In this document: piece after piece, positions 17,521 through 26,127 of the stretch
How positions within the stretch are numbered: position 1 is the first letter of the stretch
Layout of the letters: the number at the start of each line of letters is the position of its first letter
NCBI RefSeq assembly: GCF_002896875.1
Contig: NZ_CP023278.1
Span: 3,348,001 to 3,412,000 of the forward strand
Direction: 5' to 3'
Length of the DNA stretch: 64,000 bases
Origin: Nostoc sp. CENA543
Lineage (GTDB): Bacteria; Cyanobacteriota; Cyanobacteriia; Cyanobacteriales; Nostocaceae
Notes under the pieces: model-generated
The model's database searches: none
What the model saw: only the letters and a program-made list of their open reading frames with translations
What the model was told of the DNA's origin: nothing
Made by a program: the position numbers and the translations under genes

Positions 17521-17635
17521 TAGTCATTAGTCATTAGTCATTAGGGAACAAGGAACAGTTTTTCTCATCTCCCTTGTCTCCCTTGTCTCCCTTGTCTCTC
17601 TTGTCCCCAATCCCCAGTCCCCAATCCCCAATTCC
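17521..17635. repeat. Heptad repeats separating purS and purQ
   Basis: TTAGTCA units (17521-17544) are followed by CCCTTGTCT-type and CCCCAATCCCCAGT units. Confidence 0.85.
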
Positions 17636-17914
17636 CTAAAAAACTCCCGTTTGCGTTTCTACTTCAATGAGTTCAAAACGATAATTTTCAATGACAGGAT
17701 TTGCTAACATTTGATCACAGATGCGATCCATGTCTTGACGCGCCTTGCTTTCCTCGGTGGAAGTAATTGTTAATTCAATATACTTCCCAATCCTGACGTT
17801 TTCTACGTGATCGTATCCCATTTGCTGGAGACCAGATTGGACAGCTACGCCAGCCGGATCTAAGACTGAAGGACGAAGAGTGACAAAAATTTTGGCTAGA
17901 TACTTGGTTTGCAC
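17636..17914 (-). CDS. purS: Phosphoribosylformylglycinamidine synthase subunit PurS
   Basis: PurS is the small subunit that bridges PurQ and PurL in the FGAM synthetase complex. The 92-residue protein has the typical YLAKIFVTLRPSVLDPAGVAV start, the LQQMGYDHVENVRIGKYIEL core, and CDQMLANPVIENYRFEL at the end. The length is that of the family. purQ lies downstream on the same strand, so both belong to one transcription unit despite the repeat-filled gap. The region upstream of purS holds the remains of an insertion element. Confidence 0.95.
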   Translation of the reverse strand: MQTKYLAKIFVTLRPSVLDPAGVAVQSGLQQMGYDHVENVRIGKYIELTITSTEESKARQDMDRICDQMLANPVIENYRFELIEVETQTGVF

Positions 17915-17975
17915 GGGCTTTTGCTGAATGCTGCGATCGCTATACTATAACTTTCTGTTCCAACTAGGTAAGAAT

Positions 17976-18240
17976 AAGATTTTGACACTCCCCTGCCTAA
18001 AGCAAGTTTCGCTTTTGCTCACTTACTTAAAAAGGCAGTGGATTCTTGGTTCAACGAGTCCACTTAACTTAGACTCCTTGCGGTATCTAAGCCAGAGGTG
18101 GTTCTCTCCCCAAGCTTTAACTTTTGGTCTGCCCGACCATAGTTGCATAGTCTGCAATATTTGTTTGAATTTTAATGCTGTTCGTCTAGTACCTGCGAAT
18201 CTTTTACCTACTTCCAGGTGATACTAGAACTACGAAGTAG
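17976..18240 (-). mobile_element. Probable remnant of an IS200/IS605-type element, right end
   Basis: Read on the minus strand, the end CTTTAGGCAGGGGAGTGTCA is nearly the same as the right end of the tnpB element at about 29898-29918 (CTTTAGCCAGGGGAGTGTCA). Upstream of it a frame without an intact start runs TALKFKQILQTMQLWSGRPK and onward (about 50 residues), then stops. The protein part is not clearly TnpB, so only the end sequence supports the call. It lies between purS and zur. Confidence 0.4.
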
Positions 18241-18448
18241 AACCCCCTAGATTCAGTTGTCAAGGTGCAGCGTCTACGTGTTAAGTAGCAATAGGGTTTT
18301 TTAAGTGGTTATTTACCCTTCCACATCTCACATTCTACCAAAAGCTGTCCTACAACGACGGGATTTTCAACCCAATTTTTCGATAAAGCCGTTAAAGTTG
18401 ATTTATTAATTGACCAGTCAACAAGCTTCCTAATATTCCAAAAAGTCT
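18241..18448. other. Leader region upstream of zur
   Basis: No gene was found. The GATTTATTAATTGACCAGTC region near 18400 is A+T-rich and may hold the promoter. No clear Zur box could be assigned by eye. Confidence 0.35.
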
Positions 18449-18841
18449 ATGAGAGCCATACGCACCCGCAGCCAAGAAAAAATTTTAACCCTACTGCAAA
18501 GCATGAAACAAGGGATTTCCGCCCAAGATATTTATGTGGAACTACGCAATCGTAATCAGAGTATGGGTTTGGCTACAGTTTATCGCTCTCTAGAAGCCTT
18601 AAAACTTGAAGGACTGGTGCAAGTACGGACTTTAGCTAATGGGGAAGCTTTGTATAGTTTAGTACAACAAGACAAACACCACTTAACTTGCTTGCAATGT
18701 GGTGCGTCGATTCCTATCCATCAATGCCCTGTACATGATTTAGAAGATCAGCTACAAGTAACCCATAAGTTTAAAATTTTCTACCACACTCTAGAGTTTT
18801 TCGGGTTATGTACTAAATGTCAGATGAATCATGGTCAATAG
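18449..18841 (+). CDS. zur: Fur-family zinc regulator Zur (FurB)
   Basis: The 130-residue protein closely resembles FurB/Zur of Anabaena, a zinc-dependent repressor of zinc uptake genes that also links to oxidative stress. The N-terminal winged helix includes QGISAQDIYVELRNRNQSMG and LATVYRSLEALKLEGLVQVR. The metal-binding and dimerisation half contains HHLTCLQCG and a second CTKCQ at the C-terminus; this CxxC/CxxC pair is the structural zinc site. The regulatory zinc site His and Cys residues (HQCPVHD) are present. The length is typical. A terminator follows after about 45 bp. Assignment to Zur rather than Fur or PerR rests on the conserved cysteines and recalled similarity. Confidence 0.88.
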   Translation: MRAIRTRSQEKILTLLQSMKQGISAQDIYVELRNRNQSMGLATVYRSLEALKLEGLVQVRTLANGEALYSLVQQDKHHLTCLQCGASIPIHQCPVHDLEDQLQVTHKFKIFYHTLEFFGLCTKCQMNHGQ

Positions 18842-18884
18842 TTAATAGTGAAATCAGTAAAAAGTCAATTCCGAATTTAATTTT

Positions 18885-18909
18885 AAAGGCGCGATAAATC
18901 GTGCCTTTT
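18885..18909 (+). terminator. Terminator after zur
   Basis: AAAGGCGCGAT / ATCGTGCCTTT forms an 11-bp stem (one G-T pair) with loop AA, followed by TATATAG. The A-run on the left could also serve the other strand. Confidence 0.72.
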
Positions 18910-19087
18910 ATATAGTAATCCTTAATCATTCGTGAGAAACTAGATCCTCGACATCTCCAAAAATTCGGGATCTTAAAACCTCAAATTCTCGTCAGATAGA
19001 ACTGCTATAGTTAATTTGAGAAATGATTGATGAAATTGATTGATAACTAAAATAATTCACAGCCATACTCAAAAGTCTTCTCTCTTC

Positions 19088-19125
19088 CTAGTCCCCAGTC
19101 CCTAGTCCCCAATCCCCAGTCCCCA
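19088..19125. repeat. Heptad tract (AGTCCCC/AATCCCC)
   Basis: Five or six CCCCAGT-type units. Confidence 0.75.
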
Positions 19126-19245
19126 CCGAAACAATTGCATACTTAAAACCATAAGCGGTAAACTAAAGCCAATTTAGTAAAAAGTCAATAAGTAATTATT
19201 TTCGTTACATTGGGATCACAACCAAAGCGTGAGGATTGATACGAG

Positions 19246-20829
19246 ATGCGTGTTCTACTGGTATATCCAATATTTCCCAAGACCTTTTGGTCATATGAGA
19301 AAATCCTAGCTTTAGTCGATCGCAAAGTGCTATTACCACCACTAGGTTTAGTCACAGTAGCGGCGATCTTACCTCAAGAATGGGAATTTAAGCTGGTGGA
19401 TCGCAACATTCGCCCAGCTACCGAGGAAGAATGGGCTTGGGCGGATATCGTGATTTTCTCCGCGATGATTGTTCAAAAACAAGACTTATTAGAGCAAATT
19501 CAAGAAGCCAAACAGCGCGGTAAGTTGGTAGCGGTGGGAGGCCCTTATCCCACATCTACACCCCATGAAGTGCAGAATGTGGGTGCAGACTTCCTCATCT
19601 TAGATGAAGGGGAAATCACCTTACCCATGTTTGTAGAAGCAATTCAACGGGGCGAAACCAGGGGAACATTCCGCACCGCCGAGAAACCCGACGTAACCAC
19701 CACACCCATACCCCGCTTTGACTTACTAGAATTTGATGCTTATGACATGATGTCTGTGCAGTTTTCTCGCGGTTGTCCCTTCCAGTGTGAATTCTGCGAC
19801 ATTATTGTGCTGTATGGACGCAAACCCCGCACCAAAACCCCATCCCAACTATTAGCCGAGTTAGATTACCTCTATGAACTAGGTTGGCGGCGTGGCGTGT
19901 TTATGGTAGACGATAACTTTATCGGTAACAAACGCAACGTTAAATTGTTGCTGAAAGAGTTGAAAGTCTGGATGCAAGAACATCAATACCCATTCAAATT
20001 TGATACTGAGGCTTCCGTAGATTTAGCACAAGACCAAGAACTACTAGATTTAATGGTAGAGTCTGGTTTCTCCGCCGTCTTCTTAGGAATTGAAACCCCA
20101 GATGAAGATAGCTTGCAACTCACCAAGAAATTCCAAAACACTCGGAATTCCTTAACTGACGCAGTGCAAACTATTATTAAAGCCGGATTGCGTCCGATGG
20201 CTGGGTTTATTATTGGGTTTGACGGCGAAAAAGCTGGTGCAGGCGATCGCATCGTCAGATTTGCCGAACAAGCCGGGATTCCCTCTACTACCTTCGCCAT
20301 GTTACAAGCACTACCCAACACAGCATTGTGGCATCGCCTGAAAAAAGAAGGCCGATTACGGGAAAATCAAGAAAGTAACATCAACCAAACCACGTTGATG
20401 AACTTTATTCCCACCCGTCCCTTAGAGGATATTGCCAGAGAATATATTGAAGCGTTTTGTGCTTTATATGACCCAGTAAAATATTTAGACCGCACCTATC
20501 GTTGTTTTATGATGTTAGGCGCGCCCCGTTACAAAACCCCATTCAAAATGCCAGAGTGGGTAGTAGTCAAAGCCTTACTCATCGTCATTTGGCGACAAGG
20601 CATTAAACGAGAAACTCGCTGGAAATTCTGGCATCATTTATTTAGCATCCTCAAAAATAACCCAGGAGTTGCCGAACACTACATTTCTGCTTGCGCCCAC
20701 AACGAACATTTTCTAGAATATCGTCAAATCGTGCGCGACCAAATCGAAAAACAACTATCAGAGTATTTAGCCCAAGGTGCAGAAAAACCCTATGTACCCG
20801 TAGAAGAGAAAGCAGAAGCTATGGTTTAA
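19246..20829 (+). CDS. B12-binding-type radical SAM protein (DUF4070 family, HpnP-like)
   Basis: The 527-residue protein has an N-terminal cobalamin-binding-like Rossmann domain (about 1-140; MRVLLVYPIFPKTFW, IVIFSAMIVQKQD, GGPYPTSTPHEV) and a radical SAM core with the cluster motif CPFQCEFCDI (about residues 176-185). The DUF4070 region follows. This architecture includes HpnP, the C-2 methylase of bacteriohopanetetrol that makes 2-methylhopanoids, and several related cyanobacterial proteins of unknown substrate. Typical His in the B12-binding loop (DxHxxG) is not evident, as in many members. The specific HpnP function is only a possibility, because Nostocales carry several paralogues. The gene is monocistronic. 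Confidence 0.85.
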   Translation: MRVLLVYPIFPKTFWSYEKILALVDRKVLLPPLGLVTVAAILPQEWEFKLVDRNIRPATEEEWAWADIVIFSAMIVQKQDLLEQIQEAKQRGKLVAVGGPYPTSTPHEVQNVGADFLILDEGEITLPMFVEAIQRGETRGTFRTAEKPDVTTTPIPRFDLLEFDAYDMMSVQFSRGCPFQCEFCDIIVLYGRKPRTKTPSQLLAELDYLYELGWRRGVFMVDDNFIGNKRNVKLLLKELKVWMQEHQYPFKFDTEASVDLAQDQELLDLMVESGFSAVFLGIETPDEDSLQLTKKFQNTRNSLTDAVQTIIKAGLRPMAGFIIGFDGEKAGAGDRIVRFAEQAGIPSTTFAMLQALPNTALWHRLKKEGRLRENQESNINQTTLMNFIPTRPLEDIAREYIEAFCALYDPVKYLDRTYRCFMMLGAPRYKTPFKMPEWVVVKALLIVIWRQGIKRETRWKFWHHLFSILKNNPGVAEHYISACAHNEHFLEYRQIVRDQIEKQLSEYLAQGAEKPYVPVEEKAEAMV

Positions 20830-20830
20830 A

Positions 20831-20957
20831 TTGGGAATGGGGCATTGGGAATAGGGCATTGGGAATGGGGCATAGGGCATTGGAGTAAAATTTGCCTTCC
20901 TTGTCTCCCTTCCAGTTCCCAATCCCCAGTCCCCAGTCCCCATTCCCCATTCCCCAT
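20831..20957. repeat. Heptad tracts (GGGCATT/GGGAATG, then CCCCAGT)
   Basis: Purine-rich units on the left face CCCCATTCCCC units on the right, so the tract can pair as a hairpin. It ends 5 bp before the next start codon. Confidence 0.85.
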
Positions 20958-20961
20958 ACCG

Positions 20962-21321
20962 ATGCAGATTACCCAAAGTCTCCACACAGCCATTCTTGTA
21001 ACCGACTTAGAACAGGCGGAAAATTTTTACGGACAGGTTCTAGGTTTATCGAAAATCAACCGTACTCTAAAATATCCTGGTGCGTGGTATCAAGTGGGTG
21101 ACTATCAAATCCACCTGATAGTTGCGCCGGATGTACCCACGGAAAAGCCCAACGAAAAATGGGGACGTAACCCCCATGTTGCGTTCTCTGTTGCAGACTT
21201 GGAAGCAGCCAAACAAGAATTACTCAATCAAAATTATCCCATCCAAGCCAGTGCCTCCGGTCGCGCTGCTATCTTTGTTAAAGATCCCGATGGGAATGTC
21301 ATTGAAATTAGCCAAGGGTGA
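20962..21321 (+). CDS. VOC-family (glyoxalase/dioxygenase fold) protein
   Basis: The start at 20962 (MQITQSLHTAILVTDLEQAE) is chosen because the upstream codons are heptad repeat. The 119-residue protein is one VOC module, with paired beta-alpha-beta-beta-beta units: HTAILVTDLEQAENFYGQVL and HVAFSVADLEAAKQEL, and the terminal FVKDPDGNVIEIS. The metal ligands of the fold (His near the start, His in HVAF and Glu in EIS) are present. The substrate is unknown. The next gene on the same strand is the degenerate recombinase, after a repeat-filled gap. Confidence 0.88.
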   Translation: MQITQSLHTAILVTDLEQAENFYGQVLGLSKINRTLKYPGAWYQVGDYQIHLIVAPDVPTEKPNEKWGRNPHVAFSVADLEAAKQELLNQNYPIQASASGRAAIFVKDPDGNVIEISQG

Positions 21322-21324
21322 GGG

Positions 21325-21426
21325 GACTGAAGAAACAAGAGGCAAGGGGGCAGGGGGCAGGGAGAAATGGGGAAATTTTTCTCCCCCTTGCCCCCTGCAC
21401 CCTGCACCAATTCCTCTTCTATGCCC
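21325..21426. repeat. Purine-rich/pyrimidine-rich repeat pair
   Basis: GGCAAGGGGGCAGGGGGCAGGG faces CCCCCTTGCCCCCTGCACCCTG across GAGAAATGGGG, giving a potential hairpin upstream of the recombinase-like gene (arms quoted in part). Confidence 0.75.
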
Positions 21427-21427
21427 A

Positions 21428-22723
21428 ATGCCCAAAACCATCGCCTACATTTACACTGATCCTTTATTAGAAACTACTCCGGTGTCAATTGATTGGGGGC
21501 GGGAGGTGGATGTGGTGTATGGGGATTTGGGGGGGCGATCGCAGTTGCAACAATTACTCAAGGACTGCGAAACTACATCTGGGGATTGTTTGCTGGTGCG
21601 TCGCTTGGAAGAGTTGGGGGATAATGTTCAGGAAGTGAGCGATCGCCTCAATCATCTCACATCTTGTGGTGTGACTGTTATCGCTATAGAACAAGCTTAT
21701 AACTCGGAAAATTCTCATTTACGGGCAGATTTACTTAAGTTACTCTATGAAATTCAACGTCAGCAACGCAGCCGACGCATCCGTCAAGGACACGCGCGCA
21801 ACCGTCTAGAAGCTGCCCCACCTCCTGGTAAACCTCCCTACGGTTATCGTCGAGGTAAGGGAAAATATACTCTAGACCGCAGTACATCACCAGTAGTTAA
21901 GGATTTCTTTGACCATTTTTTACTCTACGGTTCTCTTCGGGGCGCGGTGCGTCACCTGGGAAAAAAGTATGGTAAAAAAATTTCTGTGACTACGGGTAAG
22001 CGGTGGTTGACTAATCCGGTTTATCGGGGCGATACTGCCTACCAAAATGGGGAAATTATCTCGGATACCCACGTTTCTATCATTTCCAGAGAAGAAGCCG
22101 CCCAAATTGACCGAATTTTACGCCGTAATAGCCGTTTATCACCTCGTGCTGCGAGTGCGCCCCGTTCTTTGGCTGGGTTAGTTGTCTGTCAACAGTGTCA
22201 ATCATCGATGACAATAACCCGTGTCACCCAACGCCATCAAGATAAAGAATATCTCTATTTACGCCCGATTAATTGTCCCCAGCGTCCCAAATGTCGGGCT
22301 ATTGCTTACCAAGAGATTTTAGAACGTACCATTGAAAAAGTTTGCTGTGATTTAGTTCCAGCCGTAGCGGGGTTGAATTCGCCACAATTGGATGTAATTA
22401 AAAGTAGTTTAAAAGAAGCGATCGCTCGTCAGCAATCCATCCTCGAACAGTTACCCAATTTAGTAGAAACTGGTGTCTTAGATGCAGAAACAGGTAAATT
22501 AAGGGCTTATAAACTCCGCACCGAAATATCTCAACTCCAAGCCCAGTTAGCTACTCTCCCACCAGTTAATTTATTATCCGTTGCTCAAGCGGTGTCAATT
22601 CCGCAATTTTGGTTAGATTTATCAGAAGCAGAACGCCGATTTTACTTCCGTGAATTTATCAAACAAATTGAAATTGTGCGTCAAGACTCTGATTGGGAAT
22701 TACAAGTTATTTTCATTTTTTAA
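21428..22723 (+). CDS. Serine-recombinase homologue with degenerate catalytic domain
   Basis: The start at 21428 (MPKTIAYIYTDPLLE) is used; the longer frame overlaps the VOC gene. The 431-residue protein has the layout of large serine recombinases: a short resolvase-like N-terminal domain, a Recombinase domain (about 140-240, PPYGYRRGKGKY onward, VYRGDTAYQNG), a zinc ribbon (CQQCQSSM and NCPQRPKC) and a coiled coil (about 330-380). In active members a Ser follows the first strand (YxRVS) and an Arg-rich DRLxR motif follows later. Here these positions read YIYTDP and RRLEELGDN, so catalytic Ser and Arg appear lost. A DNA-binding, non-recombining role is inferred. XisF of the fdxN element belongs to the same superfamily. 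Confidence 0.8.
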   Translation: MPKTIAYIYTDPLLETTPVSIDWGREVDVVYGDLGGRSQLQQLLKDCETTSGDCLLVRRLEELGDNVQEVSDRLNHLTSCGVTVIAIEQAYNSENSHLRADLLKLLYEIQRQQRSRRIRQGHARNRLEAAPPPGKPPYGYRRGKGKYTLDRSTSPVVKDFFDHFLLYGSLRGAVRHLGKKYGKKISVTTGKRWLTNPVYRGDTAYQNGEIISDTHVSIISREEAAQIDRILRRNSRLSPRAASAPRSLAGLVVCQQCQSSMTITRVTQRHQDKEYLYLRPINCPQRPKCRAIAYQEILERTIEKVCCDLVPAVAGLNSPQLDVIKSSLKEAIARQQSILEQLPNLVETGVLDAETGKLRAYKLRTEISQLQAQLATLPPVNLLSVAQAVSIPQFWLDLSEAERRFYFREFIKQIEIVRQDSDWELQVIFIF

Positions 22724-22739
22724 GATGATTTTCTCTGAT

Positions 22740-23105
22740 TTAACGCATCGCAATTAATAAACAGATAAATAGCAAAACCAGTAATATTAATATAGCCTGA
22801 TAACGTTGTATCCAATTACTAATAGTCGTCTGCAAACTAATAGGTTTATTCTGTTGTTCTAACAGGGCTTGTCTTTCAGCAATATTTTCATACAAAGTAC
22901 AGTCTTGAGCATAGGGACGTTGTGGAAAGTTACAGGTATCATCATCATGATAAGTACAACTATCACACAGATATTCATTTTTCTTAGCACGGTGTAAAGT
23001 CACCCCAGGATGACCATAGGCTTTGAGTGTAGTACGACAATAGGGACAAGTTATAGCCTGACTATCAACAAGTTGCTGACATTTGGGACAAGATATAGTA
23101 GCCAC
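22740..23105 (-). CDS. Zinc-ribbon protein with C-terminal membrane helix
   Basis: The 121-residue protein has CPKCQQLV and CPYCRTTL in its first 25 residues, forming a zinc ribbon. A second Cys-rich part follows (CDSCTYHDDDTCNFPQRP and DCTLY), so up to four metal-binding pairs could be present. It then has a Gln/Glu-rich linker and a single hydrophobic helix at the end (about residues 103-119, ILILLVLLFICLLIAM), giving a tail-anchored membrane protein. The role is unknown. It ends 17 bp from the convergent recombinase-like gene. Confidence 0.7.
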   Translation of the reverse strand: MATISCPKCQQLVDSQAITCPYCRTTLKAYGHPGVTLHRAKKNEYLCDSCTYHDDDTCNFPQRPYAQDCTLYENIAERQALLEQQNKPISLQTTISNWIQRYQAILILLVLLFICLLIAMR

Positions 23106-23149
23106 GATTTAAGCTCATATCAATAAACATTCCGATTTTAACTGAGTCG

Positions 23150-23330
23150 GGCATGGGGCATTGGGCATGGGGCATTGGGCATTGGGAATGGGGCATGGGG
23201 AATGGGGAATTGGAGTAAAATATCTTCCTTATCCCCCTTGTCTCTCCTAAACCCCTAAACCCCTAAACCCCTAAACCCCTAAACCCCTAAACCCCTACAC
23301 CCCTACACCCCCACACCCCTATTCTTCACC
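23150..23330. repeat. Heptad arrays (GGGCATT type, then CCCCTAAA and CCCCTACA)
   Basis: The left part is GGGCATTGGGCATGG units. The right part is seven or more CCCTAAA heptads (about 23248-23296) followed by CCCTACA and CCCCACA units. This is a clear example of unit change within one array. Confidence 0.9.
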
Positions 23331-23369
23331 CCCTATTTTGGGAACAATTAACTTACTGGGTGCGAGGAT

Positions 23370-24500
23370 ATGGAAGTGTCGGAAGAACGCGCGTATTGGT
23401 TAGCGTGGGCGCAAATGTCTGGAATTGGGCCAGTATTAATGCAGCGACTACAGCAGCATTTTGGCACATTGGCTACAGCTTGGCACGCTACTAAAGCTCA
23501 ATTGGCAGAAGTGGAAGGGTTTGGTACTCAAACTTTAACAAAAGTTGTGGAACAGCGATCGCGTCTCCATCCTCAACAACTATTAATTCAGCACCAACAA
23601 GAAAATCCTCATTTTTGGACACCCTCTGACGCTGAATATCCCCAATTACTACGAGAAACCCCCAGCCCACCGGCAATTTTGTACTATCGGGGTGTGGTGG
23701 AATTATCGGAAAATCTCGGACAAACACCCCTAGTAGGAATTGTAGGAACCAGAAAACCTTCAGATTATGGCATTCGCTGGACTCGTCAAATTAGCACAGC
23801 CTTGGCGAAAAACGGTTTTACAGTTGTGTCTGGAATGGCGGAAGGAATTGACACAGAAAGTCACAGTGCAGCTATCAAAGCAGGTGGAAGAACCATAGCT
23901 GTGGTTGGAACTGGTGTTGATGTCGTCTATCCTCACACAAACCGCGATTTATACAAACAGATTTTAACTGCTGGCTTAGTTGTCAGTGAATACCCTGCCA
24001 AAACTCCACCAGATCGCACTCATTTTCCCCGGCGTAATCGCATTATTGCAGGTTTAAGTCGCGCCATTTTAGTTATAGAAGCACCCTTAAAATCCGGTGC
24101 GCTAATTACAGCCACCTACGCCAATGATTTTGGTAGAGATGTCTATGCGCTTCCCGGAAGAGTAGATGATTACCCATCTCAAGGTTGTTTAAAATTAATC
24201 AGTCAGGGTGCTTCGTTAATTCTCAAAGAGTTAGATGAATTACTCAAAATGTTGGGCGCAATCCCCAAAATTGACCCTCTAGAAACCACCCCAGCACCAG
24301 CACAATTAAATCTGCCAATTCTCACACCAGAACTACAAACTGTTATGAATGCTTTTGCGTTAGATAGTATTTCTTTTGATTCACTTGTGCATAAAACAGG
24401 AATGAATACCAGCGCAGTTTCTAGTGCTTTATTGCAGTTAGAATTAATGGGTTTAATTTCACAATTACCAGGAATGAGGTATCAAGTCAATAGTCAATAG
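23370..24500 (+). CDS. dprA: DNA-processing protein DprA
   Basis: DprA loads RecA on single-stranded DNA during natural transformation. The 376-residue protein has an N-terminal SAM-like region, the Rossmann domain (LVGIVGTRKPSDYG, SGMAEGIDTESH, TIAVVGTGVDVVYPH, RNRIIAGLSRAILVIEAP, SGALITATYANDFGRDVYALPG) and a C-terminal winged helix (about 310-375: FDSLVHKTGMNTSAVSSALL). All expected family motifs are visible. The first codon ATG at 23370 follows a heptad region and a short spacer. It suggests competence genes are present, as in other Nostocales. Confidence 0.93.
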   Translation: MEVSEERAYWLAWAQMSGIGPVLMQRLQQHFGTLATAWHATKAQLAEVEGFGTQTLTKVVEQRSRLHPQQLLIQHQQENPHFWTPSDAEYPQLLRETPSPPAILYYRGVVELSENLGQTPLVGIVGTRKPSDYGIRWTRQISTALAKNGFTVVSGMAEGIDTESHSAAIKAGGRTIAVVGTGVDVVYPHTNRDLYKQILTAGLVVSEYPAKTPPDRTHFPRRNRIIAGLSRAILVIEAPLKSGALITATYANDFGRDVYALPGRVDDYPSQGCLKLISQGASLILKELDELLKMLGAIPKIDPLETTPAPAQLNLPILTPELQTVMNAFALDSISFDSLVHKTGMNTSAVSSALLQLELMGLISQLPGMRYQVNSQ

Positions 24501-24527
24501 TCAATAGTCAGCACTCATTACTCATTA
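24487..24527. repeat. Heptad array (CAATAGT/CTCATTA) over the dprA 3' end
   Basis: The last codons of dprA (residues VNSQ) are read from the repeat. Confidence 0.8.
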
Positions 24528-24551
24528 AGTAGAACGGTGTAGATAATTCAA

Positions 24552-24606
24552 GGTTTGTAATGAGGACTTTAGTCCTCTAATAAGGACTGAAGTCCTTACT
24601 ACGAAC
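24552..24606. repeat. AGGACT palindromic repeat, copy 2
   Basis: TGAGGACTTTAGTCCT / AGGACTGAAGTCCTTACT separated by CTAATA. It lies between dprA and the convergent hemW. Confidence 0.85.
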
Positions 24607-24677
24607 TAGATTCCAATTTTTTTACATGACTTCACATAGTTTGGTTTTTTCAAGTCGTTCTACTTACTCATTACTCA

Positions 24678-25880
24678 TTACTCAATTTCCTCTACTGCTA
24701 GGTTTTCTAACTGCTTAAATAAATCTGCTAGTACAACATTAGAAAATAAAAATCCTTGGGGATCAGATAAACGCAGTCTTTCTTTAGATATTTCTACTAA
24801 ACCTTGTTCAATATGGGGTTTAAGACATTGGTGAATCACTTCTATGGGCTGTTGACCAAATTTTTGGGTGATTGTCTTTAAACTCACTCCTTCAGCTAAA
24901 CGTAAACCTAACATTAAAGTTTCTAATAATATTTCTTGGGGTGGTGTAACTTCACAATCAATTGCACATCCTGTTTCTACCCATTGATAATATTCTTTAG
25001 TAGTCCGAGGACGAGTGAAGCGTTTCCCTTCTATATAACTCGCCGCACCCATCCCAAAGCCATAATAGGGTCGATTTTCCCAATACACCCGATTATGTTG
25101 ACATTGATGTCCTCTTTGTGCATAGTTGGAGATTTCATAATGTTCATAACCCGCAGATGTTAAGATTTGCTGCGCTAGCTGATACATTTTGACGGTAGTT
25201 TCATCTGTGGGTAGGGGTTTATCTCCTGGTTGATAGTAACGACCAAAGGGCGTTCCAGGTTCAATGGTGAGATCATATATTGATATATGAGTCGGTGCGA
25301 TTCCTACTGCTTTGGTGAGAGAATCTTGCCATTGGTCTAAAGACTGATGCGGCAAGCCGGAAATCAAGTCTATGCTAAATTCGGGAATCTGAACTTGGTA
25401 AATTAATTCTACAGCCGCAAAAATATCTTCTACCGAGTGCGATCGCCCAGCGACTTTGAGTAATTCTGCTTGCAATGCTTGTACACCCAAACTTACCCGA
25501 TTTACACCCACATCACGGTAGCCTGTAATATGCGCTAAATCAAATGTTCCTGGGTCTACCTCCATCGAAATTTCCGCATTAGCAGCAATACCAAACTGCT
25601 TTTCTAATATCTTTAAGATTTGTGCTAACTGTTCTGTAGACAGCAGCGAAGGAGTCCCACCACCAAAGAAAATGGTTGTTAGTGGTTGACTCAACACTGG
25701 TGCTGTAGCGATTTCTTGACACAGTATGTCAACGTATCGAGAGATACCACTAGAATTTTCTCCCCGCAAGCGATCGCCTACCACAAACACCGGAAAATCA
25801 CAATAAAAGCACCGCCGCCTGCAAAACGGAATATGTATATAAGCAGAACTCACAATGCAAGATTCACTGATTTGTGGCAT
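24678..25880 (-). CDS. hemW: Radical SAM heme chaperone HemW
   Basis: HemW binds heme and inserts it into respiratory proteins; it was formerly annotated as a coproporphyrinogen III oxidase. The 400-residue protein has the radical SAM cluster CRRRCFYCDF, FFGGGTPSLL, the HemW hallmark HNRVYWENRPYYGFGMGAAS, and the C-terminal wHTH-like domain. The absence of the additional N-terminal residues and the CxxxCxxC followed by Phe fit HemW rather than HemN. The gene starts at 25880, preceded by a 250-bp A+T-rich gap. The tail (LAVEEIE) overlaps a short ACTCATT heptad tract. Confidence 0.92.
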   Translation of the reverse strand: MPQISESCIVSSAYIHIPFCRRRCFYCDFPVFVVGDRLRGENSSGISRYVDILCQEIATAPVLSQPLTTIFFGGGTPSLLSTEQLAQILKILEKQFGIAANAEISMEVDPGTFDLAHITGYRDVGVNRVSLGVQALQAELLKVAGRSHSVEDIFAAVELIYQVQIPEFSIDLISGLPHQSLDQWQDSLTKAVGIAPTHISIYDLTIEPGTPFGRYYQPGDKPLPTDETTVKMYQLAQQILTSAGYEHYEISNYAQRGHQCQHNRVYWENRPYYGFGMGAASYIEGKRFTRPRTTKEYYQWVETGCAIDCEVTPPQEILLETLMLGLRLAEGVSLKTITQKFGQQPIEVIHQCLKPHIEQGLVEISKERLRLSDPQGFLFSNVVLADLFKQLENLAVEEIE

Positions 25881-26127
25881 TTTTGTGCAGAAAAATTAAC
25901 TTAACTTCCAGAAAATTAGAAATAATGAAAATAAGTAGTTTCTTTACAACTTTTTATTTTTTTTTGACAAAACTATGAAAAATATTAAGAGAAAGGTCTT
26001 TAGTTATAATATTTGCAGACATTCCCTGCATTACATCCTAATCTAATTAAATACTGCTTACTCTCAATGAGTAAATCACTTTATTTGACTTGATTGGGTA
26101 AAACAGTCGCAGGAATACATCATAACC

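Larger units (their letters stand above)
18842..19245. other. Intergenic region before the radical SAM gene
   Basis: It contains the zur terminator, a CCCCAGT heptad tract (19088-19125) and the presumed promoter of the next gene. No reading frame was supported. Confidence 0.4.

Noticed and set aside
17928-18221. 97-residue plus-strand frame
   Set aside because: It is antisense to the element remnant and has no domain or good start.
19246-20829. Firm naming of the radical SAM gene as hpnP
   Set aside because: The family has several cyanobacterial paralogues and no hopanoid gene is nearby.
20691-21101. Short frames over the radical SAM gene end and repeats
   Set aside because: They are shadows reading heptad repeats, rich in Pro/Ser or Gly/Trp.
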